A stretch of DNA of 64,000 nucleotides. Source: Burkholderiaceae bacterium (GTDB lineage Bacteria > Pseudomonadota > Gammaproteobacteria > Burkholderiales > Burkholderiaceae). The notes beneath the pieces are model-generated. The model was not told the origin of the DNA. It did no database searches and saw only the letters and a program-made list of their open reading frames with translations. Shown in pieces: positions 36,543 through 44,952 of the stretch. The position numbers and the translations under genes were made by a program. The stretch's first letter is position 1, and each line of letters opens with the position of its first letter. The stretch is taken from positions 39,126-103,125 of the forward strand of contig CANHPL010000005.1 of the NCBI GenBank assembly GCA_947462685.1, given 5' to 3'.

Positions 36543-37586
36543 TTAAATTCGCTTGAACCATAGAAGAGATGTGCAAAGAGCGCCGAGGATTAATACGAGA
36601 GAAATAGCAGCAAAAATAACAGTAATCTCGGACTCTTTGGTTTCTATCCGAAATTTGCTCGATAAATGCTCATAGATTTGTTTAAGGTCATCCCCATTAC
36701 TGGCGCGAAAGAACTCACCTTGCGTAATTTTTGCAATCGCCTGTAATGCTTCTTCATCGACTTTGGCATAAAAAGAATAGCCGTCATAACCAGGAATAAA
36801 ACCGTCAGGAGTGCCAAAGGCTACGGTATAGACCTTAACGCCATATTGCGAAACTTTCCTAGCAACTTCTAATGGATCAAGACCGGTCGTGCGCCGACCA
36901 TCGGATAATAAAACAATGGCTCCAGCGCTATAAGACCCCGGAGGCACAGGCTGATGTTGTGGAATTATTTTTTTGGGCTCTAACTGTTTTGCAGGGTCAG
37001 GTCGACCAAAGTTTTCCCCATAAATAGAGGACTCCAAATTAATTCCCGCATCGGGCATGAGAGTAGCTAATGCTAATAACAATCCACTACCAGTTGCAGT
37101 ACCTCTTTGTAACTGAAATCGATCCACTGCCTCAACTAAGTCGGTGCGTGACTCGGTTACTGCCTGGACGAGTTGCGCGGTGCCTGCAAAAGAAACAATC
37201 CCCACACGTATATCTCTAGGTAAAAGCTCAATAAATTCTTTGACGGCTACTTGCGCGGCTTTGATTCGATTGGGTTTGACATCCTCGGCTAACATGCTGC
37301 GCGATACATCGATGGCCAGTACTAAAGTCATGTAATCCGCTGGTAAGCTAACGGTTGCTGTAGGTCTTGATAAGCCAATAATCCCAAAGATCATGGCGAG
37401 TAATAACATGCAAGGTGGAATGTGACGACGGATGCTAGAGCGCCAATGAATAGCCTGTTTAACTACCTTCAACGAAGAAAATGGCACGGTATTGATACGG
37501 CGTCTTTTTAACATCCACCAATAAATGAGGGTGCAGACAGGTACTAGAATCAATAACCAAAATGCCTGTGGCCAAATAAAGTGCAT
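36543..37586 (-). CDS. vWA-domain membrane protein, BatA-like (347 aa)
   Basis: Two N-terminal membrane helices, a cytosol/periplasm-facing vWA domain with intact MIDAS (LAIDVSRSM, and LLSDGRRTTG), and a C-terminal membrane helix (VIFAAISLVLILGALC). This is the BatA plan usually encoded with MoxR and DUF58 proteins. It is a clear paralogue of the protein at 40599, with the same EDVKPNRIKAA / DDIKPNRFDAT segment. It starts the minus arm of the divergent locus. Confidence 0.92.
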   Translation of the reverse strand: MHFIWPQAFWLLILVPVCTLIYWWMLKRRRINTVPFSSLKVVKQAIHWRSSIRRHIPPCMLLLAMIFGIIGLSRPTATVSLPADYMTLVLAIDVSRSMLAEDVKPNRIKAAQVAVKEFIELLPRDIRVGIVSFAGTAQLVQAVTESRTDLVEAVDRFQLQRGTATGSGLLLALATLMPDAGINLESSIYGENFGRPDPAKQLEPKKIIPQHQPVPPGSYSAGAIVLLSDGRRTTGLDPLEVARKVSQYGVKVYTVAFGTPDGFIPGYDGYSFYAKVDEEALQAIAKITQGEFFRASNGDDLKQIYEHLSSKFRIETKESEITVIFAAISLVLILGALCTSLLWFKRI

Positions 37587-37660
37587 ATTAAAGTGTCTCT
37601 TGTTGTCTCTTCTTATATTCTCTAATAGTATCTTAAACTGACTTGTGCTAATGTTTCATT
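37587..37660. promoter_or_regulatory. Divergent spacer between the two arms of the FHA/MoxR locus
   Basis: Only 74 bases separate the vWA gene (minus) and the HtrA-like gene (plus), so promoters for both arms must overlap or lie within coding ends. No confident -35/-10 boxes or palindrome were found. Confidence 0.5.
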
Positions 37661-38575
37661 ATGAAAAAAATGCCGATTTATAGTCGCATACCCCCACCAA
37701 CAGATCCTAACTCCCCAATGCCTGGTAGCTCATTATTTAGTAAAAATATGCGTGCCCCTTGGCAATTGATTCGCAATACTCCCATCATCATCTTCATCGC
37801 TGGTATTTTGCTCAGTAGTACGTTGTTTTTGGGTTGGAGTGTTTTTTCCCCAAAATCCAAGCCACTCACCCAAGAGATTATTGATGAGGCAGTTTTAAAA
37901 ACGCTCAATACCAAAGAGCTCCCTTCAAAAGCAACCAAAGCAGCACAAATGATTATGCCTTCCGTTGTAATGGTAAGGGCTTTTAAAAACGACTCAGATG
38001 AGAAAAAAAAGAAAGACTCAAAAAAGGATCATCAGGAGGATGGGTCTTTAGGAACTGGTGTCGTCATCATGGAGGATGGCACTATTTTGACGAATTATCA
38101 TGTGATTGCGGGGTCTGACCGGGTCGAAGTTGTTTTTTATGATGGTACCAAGGCCGATGCCAAGGTGGTTGCAGTTCATCCGCACAATGATTTGGCGATT
38201 TTAAAACCTGAAAAGCTTCCAGATGATTTGTTGCCTGCGACGCTCGGCTCTAGTGCCCAATTGAAGTATGGGGCAGACGTAGTTGCAGTCGGCTTTCCAT
38301 TTGGAATTGGTCCTTCGGTTACCGCTGGAGTAGTTTCAGGTTTGCGTCGTGAATTTACTGGTGAAAATGGCGCTCAACTGCGGAACTTGATTCAATTTGA
38401 CGCCGCCATCAATCAAGGCAATTCTGGTGGTCCTTTGATTAATTCAGCGGGAGAAGTAGTCGGTATCGTCACCGCTTTACTCAACCCATCTTCCGTAGAA
38501 AAAACATTCATTGGTATTGGCTTTGCGGTTACGATCGAGAGCGCAGGTTCAGCTGTTGGTATTCCCCCCTTCTAA
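37661..38575 (+). CDS. HtrA-like (S1C) serine protease without PDZ domain, membrane-anchored (304 aa)
   Basis: A cytoplasmic Pro-rich N terminus, one transmembrane helix (about 43-65, IIIFIAGILLSSTLFLGW), and a trypsin-like periplasmic domain. The triad is His in LTNYHVIAG, Asp in HPHNDLAIL and Ser in QGNSGGPLI. It ends 14 residues after GIGFAVTIES and has no PDZ domain, unlike DegP or DegS. First gene of the plus arm. The MoxR start lies 20 bases after its stop. Confidence 0.88.
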   Translation: MKKMPIYSRIPPPTDPNSPMPGSSLFSKNMRAPWQLIRNTPIIIFIAGILLSSTLFLGWSVFSPKSKPLTQEIIDEAVLKTLNTKELPSKATKAAQMIMPSVVMVRAFKNDSDEKKKKDSKKDHQEDGSLGTGVVIMEDGTILTNYHVIAGSDRVEVVFYDGTKADAKVVAVHPHNDLAILKPEKLPDDLLPATLGSSAQLKYGADVVAVGFPFGIGPSVTAGVVSGLRREFTGENGAQLRNLIQFDAAINQGNSGGPLINSAGEVVGIVTALLNPSSVEKTFIGIGFAVTIESAGSAVGIPPF

Positions 38576-38594
38576 TTATTTAGCGGAAATTTTT

Positions 38595-39617
38595 ATGTCA
38601 GAAAATAGTCAATGGTCAGGTAAACAAAATATGAGTTCTCAACACGAGCATGCCGCAAAAATGCAAAGCATCCTCTATGAGGTCAAACGGGTGGTTGTTG
38701 GTCAAGATGCCTTTTTAGAACGTGTTTTAATTGCCATACTCGCCGGTGGCCATATTTTGATTGAGGGTGTTCCTGGACTTGCAAAAACATTAACTGTTAA
38801 CTCACTTGCCAAAGTTGTACAGGGTAAGTTTTCTCGAATACAGTTTACGCCGGACCTTCTACCTGCTGATTTAATTGGCACCAGAATCTATAACCAAAAA
38901 ACTAGTGAATTTGGTACTGTATTAGGTCCTGTCTTTGCGAATCTGCTTTTAGCTGATGAAATCAACCGCGCGCCCGCTAAAGTGCAAAGTGCCTTATTAG
39001 AAGTGATGCAAGAACGACAAGTGACGATCGCAGGTCAAACCCACCGTGTACCCATGCCTTTTATCGTTCTCGCTACCCAAAACCCGATTGAAACAGAGGG
39101 AACTTATCCTTTGCCAGAAGCGCAAGTGGACCGCTTTATGATGAAAGTAATTGTGGGTTATCCAACCGAGACAGAAGAGTTTGTGATTGTGCAACGCCAA
39201 ATTGGTCGCGCTATTGAACTGACTAGTATGGCGTCTACTGATGAGTTGGCACAACTCCAACAAACCTGTAAAACAGGTTATGTCGATCCAGCCTTGATTC
39301 AGTATGCTGTCAAAATTGTGGCGGCAACACGACACCCAGAGCAATTCGCTCTCGACGAATTAACTCCACTAATAAGCTTTGGGGCAAGTCCAAGGGGAAC
39401 TATTAGTCTGATCGAAGGCGCGCGGGCATTGGCTTTTTTAAGGGGACGTTCCTATGTTCTTCCGCAAGATATTCAAGATCTTGTGTTAGATGTTTTACGT
39501 CATCGTGTCGTCCTCTCCTATGAGGCGATTGCGCAGGGTAAAACTGCTGATGATTTGTTGCGTCATATCCTCAGAGTAATCCCTGTACCATCTCAAGCAT
39601 TGCCATTAGATGTTTAA
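38595..39617 (+). CDS. MoxR-family AAA+ ATPase (340 aa)
   Basis: MoxR ATPases act with vWA proteins as chaperone-like machines. Walker A is GVPGLAKT, Walker B is LLADEINRAPAK, and the MoxR signature LPEAQVDRFMMK is present. SFGASPRGTISL belongs to the lid. The start at ATG 38595 is chosen because the frame before it lies within the protease gene. The stop overlaps the DUF58 start by eight bases. Confidence 0.94.
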   Translation: MSENSQWSGKQNMSSQHEHAAKMQSILYEVKRVVVGQDAFLERVLIAILAGGHILIEGVPGLAKTLTVNSLAKVVQGKFSRIQFTPDLLPADLIGTRIYNQKTSEFGTVLGPVFANLLLADEINRAPAKVQSALLEVMQERQVTIAGQTHRVPMPFIVLATQNPIETEGTYPLPEAQVDRFMMKVIVGYPTETEEFVIVQRQIGRAIELTSMASTDELAQLQQTCKTGYVDPALIQYAVKIVAATRHPEQFALDELTPLISFGASPRGTISLIEGARALAFLRGRSYVLPQDIQDLVLDVLRHRVVLSYEAIAQGKTADDLLRHILRVIPVPSQALPLDV

Positions 39618-40590
39618 TTTTTTAAAGTCGCTGCCAAAAAAATCAAACGCGCCCATTGCGCTGGAGAGGTCTCGCATCGATCCGGAACAGTTTCTTAAGC
39701 AGCTAGAGTGGACGACTCTTAAACGACTCGATGGTCAATTACAAGGTGATTATCGTACTTTGTTTAAAGGGAGTGGACTGGAATTAGCAGATCTACGTGA
39801 ATATCAAGCGCATGATGATGTGCGCCACATCGATTGGAATGTAACTGCCAGAATGCAAGTTCCTTATGTACGTGAACATCAAGAGGATCGCGAAATGAGC
39901 GCTTGGTTTTTAGTCGACCTCTCACGTTCCAACGAGTTCGGCTCGCAAAGTCAAACGAAACGGATGCTCGCCACTCGTTTTGTGGGAACGATGGCTAGGT
40001 TACTTGGTAGACGTGGTAATCGTATTGGAGCCATGCTAATGACTGGCACAAGTAGTCGAGTGGATAACATCCTGCCGTCGAGAACTGGCAAAGCCCATTT
40101 GGTGCAATTACTCAACCTGTTATTAAATACACATACGGATGCTAAAGCACAAGCGACTGATCTGAAGGTTTTGTTGAGCACCGCCAAAGCGCTCATTCCG
40201 CAACGGTCTACTATTTTTATCATTTCTGATTTTATTAGTGAACCGTATTGGGAGCGAGCCCTTGGAGAATTGAGTAAATCTCACGATGTGATTGCGGTGC
40301 GTCTCTGTGACCCAATCGAAGCCGTCCTAGAACCTTTGGGTTTATGCATATTAGAAGATCTTGAAACGGGAGAACAACTATTTGTTGATGTCAATGATCC
40401 AAGCTTTCAGGAAAAATATCGCCGCATTGCTCAAGATCATACAGATTTTTTAATTGCAAGCTTTGCTCAAACTGGTACCGATTGTTTAGAACTCAATACC
40501 AATGAACCGATGGAGGATGCTTTATTGCGCTTTATGCAACTGCGTAAACGCAAGCCCACAACGGTTCATCAAATGAGTGTGGCAGCCTAG
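39610..40590 (+). CDS. DUF58-domain protein (326 aa)
   Basis: DUF58 proteins are vWA-like partners of MoxR. The diagnostic motif is DLREYQAHDDVRHIDWN followed by TARM. A vWA-like fold follows (SAWFLVDLSRSNEFG), then FIISDFISEPYW. No signal or membrane segment is present, so it is cytoplasmic. It overlaps moxR by eight bases and lies eight bases from the vWA gene. Confidence 0.92.
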   Translation: MFNFLKSLPKKSNAPIALERSRIDPEQFLKQLEWTTLKRLDGQLQGDYRTLFKGSGLELADLREYQAHDDVRHIDWNVTARMQVPYVREHQEDREMSAWFLVDLSRSNEFGSQSQTKRMLATRFVGTMARLLGRRGNRIGAMLMTGTSSRVDNILPSRTGKAHLVQLLNLLLNTHTDAKAQATDLKVLLSTAKALIPQRSTIFIISDFISEPYWERALGELSKSHDVIAVRLCDPIEAVLEPLGLCILEDLETGEQLFVDVNDPSFQEKYRRIAQDHTDFLIASFAQTGTDCLELNTNEPMEDALLRFMQLRKRKPTTVHQMSVAA

Positions 40591-40598
40591 GAACAGAG

Positions 40599-41657
40599 AT
40601 GTTTGCCTTTGACACCCTTTCAATCCAATGGCCTTTTGCTCTTTATCTATTGGCTTTGGTGCCTTTGCTCATGTTCCTGTACTGGCGTTCTAAATCACCA
40701 GTTTCTTCAGTCAGTTATCGTCTTCAACAGCAAAGTGGCAAAACCTCACAACTGCGTCATGCCAAACGCTGGCAATTGGTCAGTGCCTTGTTTGTATTAC
40801 TAGGTCTATGCGCCATACTGCTTGCAATGTCTAGACCACGAGCTGTGCTGTATGTTCCGAGTCGTTTAGATACCATCATGATTGCGATTGATACCTCGGG
40901 TAGTATGCGTGCGGATGATATCAAGCCCAATCGATTTGATGCCACGATCAGTGCGGTAAAGCAATTTATCGAAAATCAACCTCCACAACTGCGTATTGGA
41001 ATCGTGACAATTGCAAGTACTGCGGCACTTCGACAAGCGCCAACGAGTGATCGTATTACCTTGATGCAAGCCTTAGACAATATTCCACTGCAACCTGGTT
41101 CTGCCTTAGGCAGTGGGATTGTGATTGCTCTAGCTAATTTGTTACCTGGTTCAGGGATTGATGCAGAAAAAATCATTACAGAATCAGAACAAGGACCATC
41201 AGCCAAACCCTCTCCAAATACCCCCAAAGAGACGAATAAAGTCAATATGGAACCAGGTTCTAATCAATCCATGGCAATCATGTTAATCACGGATGGTCAA
41301 AGTAATATGGGGCCCGATGTTCTTAAAATGGCGGAACTTGCTGCAAATCATGGGGTCAAAATCCATACGGTTGGCGTTGGAACTACTGAGGGCAGCGTGA
41401 TTCAATCTCAAGGGATGACGATGCGCGTTCGTTTAGATGAAACAAGTCTGAAAAAAATTGCAAATGGTACGCTTGGTGAATACTACTTGGCAACAAAACC
41501 GGAGGATCTAAAGAATATTTATGATTCTTTAGGTTTAACGATTCGTTTTGAGCGGCAACATTTAACCGAAATTACTGGTACTGTCATGGGCTTAGGTTTG
41601 CTCCTGATTGCACTAGGTTGTGGGATTAGTTTTTCGCGCTTCGGTAGAGTGATTTAA
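40599..41657 (+). CDS. vWA-domain membrane protein, BatA-like (352 aa)
   Basis: Two N-terminal membrane helices, a vWA domain with complete MIDAS (IAIDTSGSM and LITDGQSN), and a C-terminal helix (TGTVMGLGLLLIALGCGI). MoxR-DUF58-vWA is a common trio, so the three likely form a complex that folds or assembles a membrane or periplasmic target (inference from the family). Paralogue of the vWA protein at 36543. Confidence 0.92.
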   Translation: MFAFDTLSIQWPFALYLLALVPLLMFLYWRSKSPVSSVSYRLQQQSGKTSQLRHAKRWQLVSALFVLLGLCAILLAMSRPRAVLYVPSRLDTIMIAIDTSGSMRADDIKPNRFDATISAVKQFIENQPPQLRIGIVTIASTAALRQAPTSDRITLMQALDNIPLQPGSALGSGIVIALANLLPGSGIDAEKIITESEQGPSAKPSPNTPKETNKVNMEPGSNQSMAIMLITDGQSNMGPDVLKMAELAANHGVKIHTVGVGTTEGSVIQSQGMTMRVRLDETSLKKIANGTLGEYYLATKPEDLKNIYDSLGLTIRFERQHLTEITGTVMGLGLLLIALGCGISFSRFGRVI

Positions 41658-41680
41658 TAATTGATCATAGAAACAATGAA

Positions 41681-42727
41681 ATGAAGAAAAAAATCGCAAT
41701 TCTTGGAGCTGGTGCCATTGGGGGTTGTGTTTGCGCTAATTTTTCGCAAGCAGGTATTGAGCATTGGATTATTGATCCATGGCCTGATGTCATTGATGTG
41801 ATGAAAAAACAGGGGCTTCATATTACAAGTTCTGATGGTGATTTCCGCTCAGGACCCCTGCAGGCAATCCATCTTCATGAATTGGCAGGTATGCCAATCG
41901 ATTATTTTGATATTGTTTTCTTGGCCTCTAAAGCGGGTGAAGCGAAGTGGTTATCCGAATTTATACTTCCTTATCTTCACCCCCAGAGTATGGTGGTGGT
42001 TCTCATGAACGGCATGATGAATCAAGATGTTGCAAAAATTGTGGGTGAAGAGCGAACGATTGGCTGTGTTTTAGAATTATCTGCAGAGAGTTTTCAGGCT
42101 GGTGTCATCAAAAGAAAAACTCCGCCTGCACGAACTTGGATGGGGCTCGGCGAACTCAATGGGCAACGAACACCACGATTAAAGGAAATAAAAAACTTGT
42201 TACACCACGTTGCAACGGTGGATATCACGACAAATATTGAAGGTGCAAAGTGGACTAAACTCGTAACAAACGCCATGGTCTTAGCGCCTTTTGCCATGCT
42301 CAAGGCCGAGTCCTATGAAGCTTTGCAATTGCCTAATATGCGCGAGCTTGTTTTCCAAATTGGTATTGAGGCCATTGCTGTAGGACAAGCTTTAGGGCAT
42401 CAACTAGAAGGTATCTTTGGATTGTCAGATAGTGAAATGGAGCAAGAAGCTCCTGTCATTGCGGAAAAATTAGTTACAACCCTACTTGAACATATAGGCA
42501 AAAAATCTCAAAACGCTGTCACTCAAGATGTCATCAAAAAACGCCGTACGGAAACGCCATACCTCAATGGACTAATCGTTCAGCATGGCATGACTCTAAA
42601 AATACCAACTCCTGCAAACCGTGCCATCGTCGAGGTAATGAGACAAATTGAACAACAAATGATTCCAGCAAATCTAAGCAATATCGATGTGGCAATTGCG
42701 CTCACAAAATCCTATGCCACAACCTAA
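41681..42727 (+). CDS. Ketopantoate reductase (PanE/ApbA) family protein (348 aa)
   Basis: NAD(P)-dependent reductase family that includes 2-dehydropantoate 2-reductase. The N-terminal Rossmann motif is ILGAGAIGGCVCAN. The catalytic Lys region is AKWTKLVTNA, and the C-terminal domain has TPYLNGLIVQHG. PanE proper is usually 290-310 residues, and the context (Bug and enolase-superfamily genes) suggests a catabolic paralogue, so I leave the gene symbol empty. Convergent with the Bug gene, six bases apart. Confidence 0.82.
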   Translation: MKKKIAILGAGAIGGCVCANFSQAGIEHWIIDPWPDVIDVMKKQGLHITSSDGDFRSGPLQAIHLHELAGMPIDYFDIVFLASKAGEAKWLSEFILPYLHPQSMVVVLMNGMMNQDVAKIVGEERTIGCVLELSAESFQAGVIKRKTPPARTWMGLGELNGQRTPRLKEIKNLLHHVATVDITTNIEGAKWTKLVTNAMVLAPFAMLKAESYEALQLPNMRELVFQIGIEAIAVGQALGHQLEGIFGLSDSEMEQEAPVIAEKLVTTLLEHIGKKSQNAVTQDVIKKRRTETPYLNGLIVQHGMTLKIPTPANRAIVEVMRQIEQQMIPANLSNIDVAIALTKSYATT

Positions 42728-42733
42728 GCTAGC

Positions 42734-43717
42734 TCAATCGGCAGTTGCTCGTGTGATTTTAACGATTTGCTCCCAATGCTTAAGTTCTGAGCTGATGGTT
42801 TGATTGGTCTGCATAATCGTCCCACCTACTGTTATTAGTCCTGCGGTTTCAAATTTATCTTTGACATCTTGCACTTCTAATGCTTGATTAATGGCTTGGT
42901 TAAGTTTTTCAAGTATGTCTGGAGGCGTTCCTTTAGGAGCATAAAAACCACTTAATGTGTAGTCATTGATCTGTGGATAACCTAGTTCTATAAATGTTGG
43001 CACATCGGGTAATTGCGGAATACGTTTGTCACTCGAAATCGCCAAAATACGAACTTTACCTTGTTTGGCAAATTGCAACACGCCAAAAGCGGCTGTACAA
43101 CCAATAGGAGTTTCGCCACTGGCAACAGCCAGAGAAGCTGGGCCTGCACCTTTGTAAGGAATATGAATAATATCTTGCTTCCAAATACCATGGAATAGAT
43201 TTGCACATGTTAAATGGGGTGTTGTACCACTTCCAGGAGTTGAAAACGCTAATTTTTCTGTAATAGAAAATGTTTTTAAATCTTTCAGGCTCTTAACTGG
43301 AATTTTTTCATTGACGGATACTACATTGGCTTGTTTGGAAACCACCACAATATTGGCAAAGTCTTTTTCTGGACTATAACCTGCTTTGGCACCATATAAA
43401 CTAGGGTTCACAGTAAATGCTGAAGAATTGACTAAGAGGGTATATCCGTCAGGTTTACTAGATGCCACAAACTGCGTACCTATGTTACCACCTGAGCCAG
43501 GTTTATTTTCTACAACTACACTTGTTTTTAAAATAGCCCCTATTTGCTGCCCAATAACCCTTGCAGTAAAGTCAGGTGATCCACCAGGCGGAAATGCCAC
43601 AATAATACGTATGGGTCGATTAGGATAATCTGTTACTTGTTGCGCAAAACTTGTTGGCTGCATCATCCCAAAACAAGCAAGCGCCATGAAAATGCGAAAA
43701 AAATGCTTTACCCGCAT
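42734..43717 (-). CDS. Bug/TctC-family solute-binding protein (327 aa)
   Basis: Signal peptide (FRIFMALACFGMMQPTSFAQ), then YPNRPIRIIVAFPPGG, FTARVIGQQIG, GSGGNIGTQFVASSKPDGYT and HIPYKGAG in family order. A GGAG SD five bases before ATG 43717 fixes the start. It is divergent from the enolase-superfamily gene at 43861 and may transport its substrate (inference from position). Confidence 0.92.
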   Translation of the reverse strand: MRVKHFFRIFMALACFGMMQPTSFAQQVTDYPNRPIRIIVAFPPGGSPDFTARVIGQQIGAILKTSVVVENKPGSGGNIGTQFVASSKPDGYTLLVNSSAFTVNPSLYGAKAGYSPEKDFANIVVVSKQANVVSVNEKIPVKSLKDLKTFSITEKLAFSTPGSGTTPHLTCANLFHGIWKQDIIHIPYKGAGPASLAVASGETPIGCTAAFGVLQFAKQGKVRILAISSDKRIPQLPDVPTFIELGYPQINDYTLSGFYAPKGTPPDILEKLNQAINQALEVQDVKDKFETAGLITVGGTIMQTNQTISSELKHWEQIVKITRATAD

Positions 43718-43759
43718 GATGTCTCCAGTCATATTTTTTGTATGACTGATTCTAACTTG

Positions 43760-43778
43760 AATTGATTTGAAACCAATT
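43760..43778. promoter_or_regulatory. Near-palindrome in a divergent spacer (possible operator)
   Basis: AATTGATTT-G-AAACCAATT, a 19-base inverted repeat with one mismatch, lies between the divergent Bug and enolase-superfamily genes. Size and position suit a dimeric repressor site; no regulator gene is adjacent. Confidence 0.3.
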
Positions 43779-43860
43779 ATTTCAATAAAAATTTATTAAG
43801 CCTCAGGTATACTTTATTTATATAAAAGATGATCCAAAGTCAAACAATCAAGAGACACGT

Positions 43861-44952
43861 ATGACCATTGTGCAAGCACAAGCAATCCCGATTCGACTGC
43901 CATTCGAAATAGGTGGTCCTAAGCCAACGTTTGCTGGGATTCCTCGCATGATGGATATTCTGCTCATTCGAATCGAAACCGATTGTGGGCTAGTCGGTTG
44001 GGGAGAGGCATTCGGTTTATCTATTTGGCCTGCAACAAGACAAGCATTTGAGTCTGTAGTTGCACCACTTATTCTCGGTAAAGATGAGAAAGATATTGAC
44101 AGTTTAATGCTTAATTTACACAAACAGTTACATATTTTAGGTCGTTCAGGTGCGGTAACTTATGCACTCTCTGGGTTGGATATTGCTTTATGGGATCTTA
44201 CGGGCAAAGCATCTCAACAATCTGTCAGCGAATTGCTTGGTGGTCCGCGTCATACAGCATTACCCGCCTATGCAAGTTTAATGCGCTATGGCAGTACAGA
44301 CTTAGTTCAACGCAATACTGAACGCGCGCTTTCTCAAGGATTTTCTGCAATCAAGTTACATGAATTAGGAGTTGAACATGTTCAAGCGGCGCGTCAGGTC
44401 ATGGGAATGGATATCCCACTGATGATGGATGTGAATTGTCCCTGGTCACTCGAACAAACGCAACACATGCTCGACCAATTAGAATCATTTCAATTATTTT
44501 GGCTAGAGGAGCCCATTTGGCCTCCCGAGGATTTTTCAAGCCTATCAGCGTTGCGCAAATTGAAAAAAACTCCAATTGCAGCAGGTGAAAACAATATCAG
44601 TGCGCATCATTTTTCTGAAATGTTACGTCAAGGTGCTGTCGACTTTGCTCAACCCAGTGTGACCAAAATAGGTGGTATTTCAGAAATGATGAAAATCATT
44701 CACATGTGCAATAACTACTCAATTCCGGTGATGCCTCATTCCCCTTATTTTGGTCCAGGGTTTTTAGCTACGCTTCATATGACTTCCTGTTTTGCACAAC
44801 GTACGATGATTGAATATTCTTTTGCAGAGATGGAATTCAACCCTTTAGGCGATGCCATTTTACTGAAGAATGGTTTGCTGGAAATCCCTACAGGTCCTGG
44901 CCTTGGTTATGATCCCGACCTTGATATTATCGAACAGTTTAGAGTCCCATAA
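43861..44952 (+). CDS. Mandelate racemase / muconate lactonizing family enzyme (363 aa)
   Basis: Enolase superfamily. Metal ligands are in LMMDVNCPW, LEEPIWPP and AAGENN. The residue after the catalytic strand is FSAIKLHEL, a K-x-H in place of the usual K-x-K, and His is present in MPHSPYFGP. The usual Asp of the His-Asp pair is replaced by Ser (QPSVTKIGG). Substrate unknown, probably an acid sugar or a similar alpha-proton acid. It leads a plus-strand operon with the next two genes. Confidence 0.88.
   Translation: MTIVQAQAIPIRLPFEIGGPKPTFAGIPRMMDILLIRIETDCGLVGWGEAFGLSIWPATRQAFESVVAPLILGKDEKDIDSLMLNLHKQLHILGRSGAVTYALSGLDIALWDLTGKASQQSVSELLGGPRHTALPAYASLMRYGSTDLVQRNTERALSQGFSAIKLHELGVEHVQAARQVMGMDIPLMMDVNCPWSLEQTQHMLDQLESFQLFWLEEPIWPPEDFSSLSALRKLKKTPIAAGENNISAHHFSEMLRQGAVDFAQPSVTKIGGISEMMKIIHMCNNYSIPVMPHSPYFGPGFLATLHMTSCFAQRTMIEYSFAEMEFNPLGDAILLKNGLLEIPTGPGLGYDPDLDIIEQFRVP

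Noticed and set aside
25798..37586. Type VI secretion cluster
   Set aside because: Kinase, phosphatase and FHA genes fit its regulators, but no sheath, baseplate, VgrG, Hcp or membrane-complex gene is present.
37661..38575. Truncated DegP/HtrA
   Set aside because: The end after GIGFAVTIES is clean, the SD-to-moxR spacing is normal and the triad is complete, so a natural PDZ-less form is more likely.
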